From: NBLH01 sp050296515
GTDB taxonomy: Bacteria > Bacteroidota > Bacteroidia > Bacteroidales > NBLH01
Length of the DNA stretch: 64,000 bases
Direction: 5' to 3'
Assembly: GCA_050296515.1 (NCBI GenBank)
Contig: JBNKRJ010000033.1
Span: 4,001 to 68,000, forward strand
The notes under the pieces are model-generated. The model ran no database searches, was not told the origin of the DNA, and saw only the letters and a program-made list of their open reading frames with translations. Positions 58,143-64,000 of the stretch are shown in pieces. Each line of letters begins with the position of its first letter. Positions within the stretch are counted from its first letter, which is position 1. A program made the translations under genes and the position numbers.

Positions 58143-58520
58143 TTAGTCGTCGTCTTCATCGTCATCATCATCATCACCATCGTTGCCTTCATCCTCATTT
58201 TCAGTAAGCTGTTCTGCAAGATAATCCAAGTCAGCATACTTATCTTCATACTTTTCTTTTGCCTTATCGGTAAGATTTCCATCAACGTCATAATCATCAT
58301 CCTCTTCGATAATAGCCTCAGCTTGCGAAACTGTCATCCTAACCAAATAATATTTATCATCCGTTTCAAATGGTAATGCAGTAACCTGGTTTCCGTCTTT
58401 ATTTGTGTAATAAACCAAATGCTCAGCAAAACCTTCACTGTAAACAAGTTTTATTTGCTCTCGAATTTCTTTATCCAGCTTCTCAAAATCTTTTATTACC
58501 CTTGGTTTACTAGTACTCAT
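58143..58520 (-). CDS. Acidic hypothetical protein with poly-Asp tail
   Basis: A 125-residue cytosolic protein with a globular N-terminal two thirds (RVIKDFEKLDKEIREQIKLVYSEGF, then VTALPFETDDKYYLVRMTVSQAEAII) and a long acidic tail ending in a run of aspartates. Proteins of this pattern are conserved in Bacteroidetes without known role; a histone-like or RNA-polymerase-associated role has sometimes been suggested for acidic tails but not shown. A complete promoter precedes it. Confidence 0.75.
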   Translation of the reverse strand: MSTSKPRVIKDFEKLDKEIREQIKLVYSEGFAEHLVYYTNKDGNQVTALPFETDDKYYLVRMTVSQAEAIIEEDDDYDVDGNLTDKAKEKYEDKYADLDYLAEQLTENEDEGNDGDDDDDDEDDD

Positions 58521-58887
58521 CAGTTATAAATTTTGTGTTCTTTTTTTATTAAATGTATAAAATTATATTCAGTGACAAATCTAAAAATTTAAACTTTTCA
58601 AACAACTAAATTTTTAAAATTTAAGTTTGTGCGACATCTATTATCAATTTTTTTTGTGAATATCGCACCTGTTTTTGTCGGATAAACTCCTCTTTTATAG
58701 CAAGAAACGATCCTTTGCCCTAAGTTTATCACCTACTCAAAAAAATCAACTAAATTTTTTATTTTTTTTTAAAACCGAGTGCTTTTCCAGAACTAAATAA
58801 TAGGCTAATATTGCCTCTCGAATAAAGTTACAAAACATTTCGCTAATTAAACTTATCTTCGTGTAAAAATGAACATTTTTATTTGTA
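58521..58887. other. Divergent intergenic region
   Basis: The 367 bp between the acidic protein gene and the response-regulator gene contain a complete minus-strand promoter (58576-58605) but no clear plus-strand -7 box; TATCTTCG (58854-58861) is one base off the consensus. No reading frame or repeat is evident. Confidence 0.5.
58576..58605 (-). promoter_or_regulatory. Promoter of the acidic protein gene
   Basis: CAAATCTA (58576-58583) reverse-complements to TAGATTTG, an exact TAnnTTTG, and CAA (58603-58605, i.e. TTG) lies 19 bp further upstream, the Bacteroidota spacing. A second CAAA at 58599-58602 overlaps it. The start codon is 56 bases downstream. Confidence 0.55.
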
Positions 58888-59565
58888 ATGAAAATTTTGA
58901 TTGTTGAAGATGAAAAGGGATTGGCTGCTTCTATTTTAAGCTATCTTAAAATGAGTGGTCATGTTTGTGAATTAGCTTCAGATTATAAATCAGCCGAGGA
59001 AAAAATCAATGTTTATAAATACGATTGTGCATTAATTGATATTAATTTGCCAGACGGTTCTGGTCTTGAGATTGTTAAGCAATTAAAAAAAGGAAACGAA
59101 CCCACAGGAATTATAATTATTTCGGCTCGTGATACAATAGACGACAGAATTTTAGGATTGGATTTAGGAGCTGATGATTACCTGGTTAAACCTTTTGATT
59201 TAGCCGAGTTAAATGCCCGAATTAAGTCGCTTTTTCGAAGAATAAGTTTTAGTGGAAGCAATATAATTACTGCTGGTGAGCTATCTATTTACCCAGATGA
59301 GTTTAAAGTAAAATTTAACGATGAGCTTTTTGATTTAACAAAAAAGGAATACAACCTGTTAATGTTTTTTGTGGCTAATGCAAGTCGTGTGTTGGCAAAA
59401 GAAACCATTGCTGAGCATATTTGGGGGGATAATATTGATATGGCCGATTCGTATGATTTTGTGTATGCACATATTAAGAATCTTAGAAAGAAGCTGCAAG
59501 AGAAAGGGTTACAGGATTATATACAAACAATCTACGGAATAGGTTATAAGTTTCAGACCGACTAA
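58888..59565 (+). CDS. OmpR-type response regulator
   Basis: A 225-residue regulator. Receiver: LIVEDEKGLAASIL, phospho-Asp in CALIDINLPDGSGL (about 51), Ser in IIISARD and Lys in DDYLVKPFDL. The C-terminal winged helix (about 128-225) has FDLTKKEYNLLMFFVANASRVLAKETI and DFVYAHIKNLRKKL, as in OmpR/PhoB. The histidine kinase gene follows 12 bases downstream, so it is a regulator-kinase pair. Targets are not identifiable. Confidence 0.96.
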   Translation: MKILIVEDEKGLAASILSYLKMSGHVCELASDYKSAEEKINVYKYDCALIDINLPDGSGLEIVKQLKKGNEPTGIIIISARDTIDDRILGLDLGADDYLVKPFDLAELNARIKSLFRRISFSGSNIITAGELSIYPDEFKVKFNDELFDLTKKEYNLLMFFVANASRVLAKETIAEHIWGDNIDMADSYDFVYAHIKNLRKKLQEKGLQDYIQTIYGIGYKFQTD

Positions 59566-59577
59566 AGCATTTGATTT

Positions 59578-60858
59578 ATGAAGCTCTTAACAAAAACAAC
59601 ACTTTACTATATCACTGTATCGTTGTTTATCTTTTTTTCTGGAGGAATTGGAATTTACCAACTGGTAAAAAACCTTGAAGAAAGAAAGGTTCGGGATGAG
59701 TTAACCGATCAGATGCATCGCTTTACATTCGACCTGAAAAGAATGGGCGAGAAGTTGAACAATACAACAATTATATCTGGCGGATTGATTGAGATGAAAC
59801 ATGTTCATGAAATTTCAAAACCTTCGGTTCAATTTTCCGATACTCTCGTTTACGATAAAATGAGGGCCAGAATGACACCTTATAAAAGGCTTTCCTTTCA
59901 TCTTGAAGTAAATGGAGGGCTGTACAAAGTTTCTATCTACAAGTCGATGATTGAATCGAACTATCTAATTGAGCAGGTTGCTTTAACAGTAACGCTTATT
60001 GTTATTGTCTTTTTATTGGCAGTGTATTTCTTATACCGATATTTTTTTGGAAGGATTTGGTCTGACTTTTTCGACACAATCAATAAAATTCAGCATTTTG
60101 ATTTATCATCTCCTGAAAAGCTTAGTTTCCCTCAATCAATGATTATTGAGTTTAATGAACTGAACCAGGTGCTAACAAAAATGATTGATCGAATAAGTTC
60201 AGATTTCGATGGTTTACGTGATTTTTCCGGAAATTTAACGCACGAAGTTCAGACCCCTCTTGCTGTAATAAAATCAAAAGCTAGTTTGTTAATTCAGGAT
60301 AAAGATGTGACTGAAAATCAAATGATACTGGCCTCCGAAATCAACCAGGAAACATCAAGGATTTCAAGGTTAATTAAGGCATTAAGTATTTTCACTAAAC
60401 TTGATCATCACCAGTATCATAACAAAGAAATAATTGATTTAGAGGAAGTTGTTAATTCAAAGATTTCTTTATTTGAGGATTTTATTGAAGCAAAACAACT
60501 TAAAATAAAACTTGAGTTTAATGATAAGCCTACGGTTGAAATGAATCCTGAACTGGCTGAAATACTTTTCACCAATCTTGTAAAGAATGCTATCAGGCAC
60601 AATATTGAAAATGGAAGAATTGAGATTTACTGCAATCAAAATCATTTTGAAATAAAAAATACCGGAAATAAGCTGAATTTTGCGCCTGAAATTTTATTCG
60701 AGAGATTTTCAAAAGCTTCGCGTAACAGTGAATCTTTGGGGATTGGGCTCTCTATTGCAAAAAAAATATGTGATTATTATGATTTCGAAATAATTTATCA
60801 AAATATTGAAGAAGATCATAATATTAGTCTTAACTTTAATACTCTATCTATAAACTGA
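59578..60858 (+). CDS. Membrane sensor histidine kinase
   Basis: A 426-residue two-TM kinase. Membrane helices are at about 8-28 and 138-158, with a short sensor loop between. HAMP-like linker, then HisKA (about 205-270) with the phosphorylated His in FSGNLTHEVQTPLAVIKSKA and a HATPase domain (about 310-426) with NLVKNAIRHN and the G2 box SLGIGLSIAKKICDYY. The D-x-G box between them is weakly conserved (NTGNKLN), which may reduce ATP binding, but the rest is canonical. Encoded with its regulator in one operon. The stimulus is unknown. Confidence 0.93.
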   Translation: MKLLTKTTLYYITVSLFIFFSGGIGIYQLVKNLEERKVRDELTDQMHRFTFDLKRMGEKLNNTTIISGGLIEMKHVHEISKPSVQFSDTLVYDKMRARMTPYKRLSFHLEVNGGLYKVSIYKSMIESNYLIEQVALTVTLIVIVFLLAVYFLYRYFFGRIWSDFFDTINKIQHFDLSSPEKLSFPQSMIIEFNELNQVLTKMIDRISSDFDGLRDFSGNLTHEVQTPLAVIKSKASLLIQDKDVTENQMILASEINQETSRISRLIKALSIFTKLDHHQYHNKEIIDLEEVVNSKISLFEDFIEAKQLKIKLEFNDKPTVEMNPELAEILFTNLVKNAIRHNIENGRIEIYCNQNHFEIKNTGNKLNFAPEILFERFSKASRNSESLGIGLSIAKKICDYYDFEIIYQNIEEDHNISLNFNTLSIN

Positions 60859-60912
60859 ATGAGAGATGAATAGATAGTCTAATAACCGGCACCAGAACTT
60901 AAAATACCAGCT

Positions 60913-61740
60913 ATGGATATTGAAAAAATCAAAAACTACAACCAAAAAATGCTGGCTGTAATTACAACTGCAGCAGTTGCATTTGCTGTTATTGGCTTGT
61001 TTTCGTTCATATTCTTCTTATTTACAGAAGTTTTCAGGGTATTTGACAGGTCTTCTGTCAGCTACCAGGAAGAAGGACTCCCGGTTGAAGATCCATATTA
61101 TAGTGAGTCGGACTCTGAAATGCCTCAATTATTTGTATCCTATCGTTTCCCTCATCTGGTTGATACCACTAAGCAAATTTTTGTGATTCCTGTCACCCAT
61201 CAAACTGAAGATGGGATAGTTGATGATTATTCCAGAAAACTTAGCTTTTCTGGTAGCGGATCATATAATGAATATAATTATTCTTCCAACTCAACTTTTG
61301 TTAACCTTTTAACATACAATGCAATAACTGGCCAAGTTGAAAAACTATTTAAGCAAAAAGTCATAATTAGCGAATATCATCCGATGTATTTTGCTGATGA
61401 TATTTTATTGGTTTTTGAGGCTGCTGATATAGATACAGATAGTAATGGAGTACTAAACCTTAATGACAATACTTCGTTGTTTATTTATTCAATTAATACA
61501 AAGATGTTGAAGCAGGCAAAAATGAAGGGGAAAACTGTTCTTAATTATAGGTTTATTGGTAAAACAAAAGATATCATCGTCAGGTTCGGAACAGATCCAA
61601 ACAGAAGAATGAAAAAAGATAAGCAATTTGATGTTGGAGTTCTGTGTAAATACAGCTACCAAAACGATCAGTTGATTACAATTAATGACGAAAAATTAAA
61701 TGCTGAACTAAAAAAAATAGCAGAAGGAGAAGATAACTAA
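60913..61740 (+). CDS. Hypothetical membrane-anchored protein
   Basis: A 275-residue protein with one N-terminal membrane helix (about 14-38) and a large soluble part rich in beta strands (VSYRFPHLVDTTKQIFVIPV, NLLTYNAITGQVEKLF, HPMYFADDILLVFEAADIDTDSNG). The DIDTDSNGVLNLNDN stretch looks like a calcium-binding-type turn but is not a full dockerin or EF-hand. It lies 54 bp after the kinase gene on the same strand and 21 bp before the carboxypeptidase, so all four may be one unit. No known family is recognised. Confidence 0.65.
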   Translation: MDIEKIKNYNQKMLAVITTAAVAFAVIGLFSFIFFLFTEVFRVFDRSSVSYQEEGLPVEDPYYSESDSEMPQLFVSYRFPHLVDTTKQIFVIPVTHQTEDGIVDDYSRKLSFSGSGSYNEYNYSSNSTFVNLLTYNAITGQVEKLFKQKVIISEYHPMYFADDILLVFEAADIDTDSNGVLNLNDNTSLFIYSINTKMLKQAKMKGKTVLNYRFIGKTKDIIVRFGTDPNRRMKKDKQFDVGVLCKYSYQNDQLITINDEKLNAELKKIAEGEDN

Positions 61741-61761
61741 ATACTTAAAACTGAAAGAATT

Positions 61762-62982
61762 GTGAGAAATATTAAAGATTTTGCTAGTCAGGTTGAAGAA
61801 AAATACAAAGAGTATAAAGAGAAAAGTCTTTATAATAGAAGATTTAAGCATAAAGACATACTTCCGTTAATTGAAAAATTAAGAACAAAACCTGTTTTTG
61901 AAGTTAGTGAATTAGGAAAATCTACAGAAGAAAGAGAGATTTTTGTAATTAAAGCAGGGTGTGGAAAAACCAATGTTCTTTTATGGTCGCAAATGCATGG
62001 CGATGAGCCTACTGCAACTCAGGCACTTTTTGACATTTTTAATTTTTTAAATGCAAATGATGAAATGGATGATGTCAGAGAAAAACTTCTTAGCGAACTA
62101 ACCCTGTATTTTATCCCTATGGTGAATCCGGATGGGGCAGAGGTGTTTAAAAGAAGAAACGCTGTTGATATTGATCCAAACCGGGATGCTGTAAGACTTC
62201 AGGGAGTGGAAACAAGGCTGTTGAAAGAGTTCAGGGATAAAATTCAACCGGAATATGGATTTAACCTTCACGATCAGACCTTTTATTACACAGCAGGTGC
62301 AACAGAAAAGCCTGCAACAATTTCATTTTTAACTCCTTCATTTAATTATGAGCAGGAAATTGATAAAAATCGAGTTGCTTCAATGAAGCTAATTGTGTTG
62401 ATGAATAAAATTTTGCAAAAAAGAATTCCTGATCAGGTAGGCAGGTACAACGACGATTTTATGCCAACTGCTTTTGGTGATAACATGCAACTATGGGGAA
62501 CAAGTACAATACTTATTGAGTCTGGCGGATACAAAAATGATCCGGAAAAGCAATATGTTCGTGAGCTCAATTATCTGTGTATTTTATCTGCACTCTACGG
62601 AATAGCTTACAAATATCCAGGAAACTTTGAGTTGATGGATTATTTTAAAATTCCTGAAAATAAAAAGGAAAAACTTTTTGATTTATTGGTTCGAAATGCA
62701 AATGTTAAAAAGAACGGGCATTCTTTTAAAGTTGATTTAGGAATTAGGACGAAAGAGGTTAATAATGATGATTTTACAAGTTTTACTTTGCTCGGAAAAA
62801 TTGAAGAAATAGGTGATTTAACTTACTATTATGGATACAAGGAAATCGATGCTTCTGGGTTGAATGTCAGTATTTTAAGCAATAATCAAACACTTCTGAC
62901 TGGCGATAATGCAGATTTTAATTTGGTAAATTCAGATGGGGAAATAGTTTATGAAATCAGGAATGGATTGTTGGTTGGTTAA
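61762..62982 (+). CDS. M14-family zinc carboxypeptidase-like protein
   Basis: A 406-residue protein with a GTG start at 61762 and no signal peptide, so likely cytosolic. The zinc-binding pair is in LWSQMHGDEPTATQALFD (His/Glu about 79-82), the third ligand in YGFNLHDQTFYY (about 170), and the proton-transfer glutamate in ILIESGGYKND (about 252). Substrate-binding VDIDPNRDAV is also typical. The M14 domain covers about 30-290; a further beta-rich domain (290-406) is of unknown role. A peptide, or peptidoglycan stem peptide, is the probable substrate. Confidence 0.9.
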   Translation: MRNIKDFASQVEEKYKEYKEKSLYNRRFKHKDILPLIEKLRTKPVFEVSELGKSTEEREIFVIKAGCGKTNVLLWSQMHGDEPTATQALFDIFNFLNANDEMDDVREKLLSELTLYFIPMVNPDGAEVFKRRNAVDIDPNRDAVRLQGVETRLLKEFRDKIQPEYGFNLHDQTFYYTAGATEKPATISFLTPSFNYEQEIDKNRVASMKLIVLMNKILQKRIPDQVGRYNDDFMPTAFGDNMQLWGTSTILIESGGYKNDPEKQYVRELNYLCILSALYGIAYKYPGNFELMDYFKIPENKKEKLFDLLVRNANVKKNGHSFKVDLGIRTKEVNNDDFTSFTLLGKIEEIGDLTYYYGYKEIDASGLNVSILSNNQTLLTGDNADFNLVNSDGEIVYEIRNGLLVG

Positions 62983-63038
62983 ACCAAAACATGATACACT
63001 GGTCTAATACTAAATTTTGCTAATTTAAAATTGAAACA

Positions 63039-63620
63039 ATGAAAAAGTTAACATTTCTAATCGTTTTGCTACTATGCACTTCTGTTGTGTTTGCTCAAGT
63101 AAAAAAAGACAGAAAAAAATTAAGTGGATTAAAAAAAGCCCATGCTGTCAGAGTTGATCCTGCTAATGTTCCTCAGGCTGTAAAAGATGCACAGACTAAG
63201 CAGTTTCCAGGTACTCAAAAAATTAAATGGAAAGAGAAAGCCATCAAAACAAAAGAAGGGATGACCAAAGATTTTATTGCAGGATTTATGGGAACAGACG
63301 GAATTGTAAAGGCTCATTACAAACCAGATGGAACTGCAATGTTGAACATTTACCACTACAAAGCTGATAAAATTCCTGCAGGTGTTGCATCAAAGGCAAA
63401 AAGTAATTATCCTAATTTTGAGATAAAACGAGGCGATAAATTGCATTTTTTGACAAAAAACAGAGTTGTTTATCGACTTGTAATGACAAAGCCTGCTGCT
63501 AAACTGATTCTTTATACAGATGAAAACGGGAATGATGCACAAAAAGTAGAAGCTGCAAAAGAAGCAATGAATGAGGGGGATGATATGTACGAAGGTGAAG
63601 GTGATATGGATGATCAATAA
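63039..63620 (+). CDS. Secreted PepSY-like protein
   Basis: A 193-residue protein with a signal peptide (cleaved after VVFAQ, about residue 20) and two PepSY-like/DUF2874 repeats: VPQAVKDAQTKQFPGTQKIKWKEK and IPAGVASKAKSNYPNFEIKRGDK. The C-terminal tail is acidic and methionine-rich (EGDDMYEGEGDMDDQ). PepSY-like proteins of Bacteroidetes are periplasmic and often linked to sensory or inhibitory roles; none is proven here. A hairpin follows at 63652-63686. Confidence 0.86.
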   Translation: MKKLTFLIVLLLCTSVVFAQVKKDRKKLSGLKKAHAVRVDPANVPQAVKDAQTKQFPGTQKIKWKEKAIKTKEGMTKDFIAGFMGTDGIVKAHYKPDGTAMLNIYHYKADKIPAGVASKAKSNYPNFEIKRGDKLHFLTKNRVVYRLVMTKPAAKLILYTDENGNDAQKVEAAKEAMNEGDDMYEGEGDMDDQ

Positions 63621-63651
63621 AGAAATTTGAATAAACTTAGTAGAACATAAT

Positions 63652-63686
63652 GAAAGCATTGGTGTTAATATTACATCAATGCTTTC
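63652..63686 (+). terminator. Hairpin downstream of the PepSY-like gene
   Basis: GAAAGCATTGGTG (63652-63664) and CATCAATGCTTTC (63674-63686) pair over 13 bp with one G-U type pair and a 9-nt loop. It lies 32 bases after the stop codon. The U-tract is short (TCATTATTAC), so the efficiency is uncertain. Confidence 0.6.
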
Positions 63687-63784
63687 TCATTATTACACCT
63701 AATTTGTTTTTATTAACTGATGTTTCCCAAGTTAATTTTATGAATAAAATTCAACAATTATCAATATGGATAAATAGCCCGATC

Positions 63785-63913
63785 GGCCTCATTGAAAACC
63801 TTCTTCAGCTCGCAATCAAGCCTTAGTGAGACCGGGAAGCTTCGAACTTGTTAGAAGATCACCCGGCCGAACTTAGGTTTGATAAGAGATGGAGGAGGTT
63901 TTCAATGCAGCCT
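63785..63913. repeat. 130-bp nested foldback element
   Basis: The ends GGCCTCATTGAAAACCTTCT (63785-63804) and GGAGGTTTTCAATGCAGCC (63894-63912) are inverted and pair over about 20 bp. Inside, ATCAAGCCTTAGT (63815-63827) pairs with ACTTAGGTTTGAT (63870-63882), CCGGG (63832-63836) with CCCGG (63862-63866), and CTTC with GAAG at the tip. The G+C content exceeds the surroundings and no reading frame is visible. The structure could be a structured RNA or the core of a mobile palindromic element. Confidence 0.6.
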
Positions 63914-64000
63914 TGACTTTTTTACTCGTTCTTGCAGAACTTCATGAGATCGGCTTTGCCTAAGTTGCTTCGTTTTTGGGTTAAGCCAAAAATGAAGGTC
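63914..64000. other. Non-coding right edge
   Basis: No gene is seen up to the end of the window. A short stem, TTTTTGG (63973-63979) with CCAAAAA (63986-63992), loop GTTAAG, resembles a small hairpin terminator for a plus-strand transcript. The rest may belong to the foldback element or to a gene beyond the edge. Confidence 0.4.

Noticed and set aside
58143..58200. Trinucleotide tandem repeat of functional interest
   Set aside because: The TCATCA/TCGTCG run simply encodes the poly-aspartate tail of the acidic protein.
1..64000. tRNA, rRNA, riboswitch or CRISPR
   Set aside because: No cloverleaf, rRNA core sequence, known aptamer core or regular repeat-spacer array was recognised by eye; short or diverged RNAs could be missed.

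Overview
The window is 64 kb of AT-rich (roughly one-third G+C) chromosomal DNA from a member of the Bacteroidota, most likely a Bacteroidales/Marinilabiliales-type marine or gut-related lineage. Supporting signs are -7 boxes of the form TAnnTTTG, a type IX secretion (Por) C-terminal sorting domain, many lipoproteins with short cysteine lipoboxes, WG-repeat, SPOR, PepSY-like and PorT-like proteins, a GH20 hexosaminidase with a PA14 domain, and a stand-alone TonB C-terminal protein. No rRNA, tRNA, CRISPR array, prophage or intact insertion sequence was seen. Species-level identity cannot be read from the sequence.

Layout. 0.3-5.6 kb: lipoprotein, DUF1697, dapD (lysine/peptidoglycan), GT9 glycosyltransferase with an overlapping or abutting Sua5/TsaC gene, an L,D-transpeptidase and a lipoprotein. 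5.8-8.7 kb: ygeY and ygeW, separated by a four-helix-bundle protein gene bounded by inverted GAAG-rich repeats. 8.7-17.6 kb: membrane protein, PAP2 phosphatase, an M16-like protein without the zinc motif transcribed behind a holin-like and a SecD-P1-like protein, a MurG-like glycosyltransferase carrying a palindromic repeat inside its frame, DUF58 and thioredoxin. 17.7-27.3 kb: a broken flavodoxin gene, two tandem GIDE-domain membrane proteins, TonB-C and YCII proteins, an oxidoreductase, a potassium-channel-like protein and the GH20 enzyme. 27.3-33.4 kb: mostly small minus-strand housekeeping and hypothetical genes (methyltransferase, YwbE, DNPH1-like, CoA-binding, TfoX-C, zinc ribbon), a TetR regulator, a TerB-like membrane protein and the WG/LprI pair. 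33.5-39.4 kb: rsgA, a PAS histidine kinase overlapping a GT2 gene, and a HAMP-GAF-PAS-hemerythrin sensor. 39.9-51.8 kb: DUF885, two PorT-like outer-membrane proteins with a TetR regulator, dus, SPOR lipoprotein, MtfA-SEC-C, a T9SS-secreted protein interrupted by three stop codons, SDR, HAD and TPR proteins. 52-63.6 kb: two signalling blocks (large PAS/GAF histidine kinase + NarL-type regulator + single receiver + zinc-binding-type chemoreceptor; then an OmpR-type regulator/kinase pair), an M14 carboxypeptidase and a PepSY-like protein. The last 220 bases hold a strong foldback element.

The window is ordinary chromosome rather than a mobile island, but it carries several kinds of short dispersed palindromes, some inside or touching reading frames. 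The observations most worth following are: the GAAG-heptad inverted repeats that flank the four-helix-bundle gene and recur twice without a gene; three palindromes of identical 19-bp geometry around the TetR/PorT-like locus; the secreted protein whose only lesions are three nonsense codons, each explicable by a C:G to T:A transition; the foldback at the right edge; and the pair of MUL1/GIDE-like membrane proteins. No complete unknown defence or mobile system was recognised.
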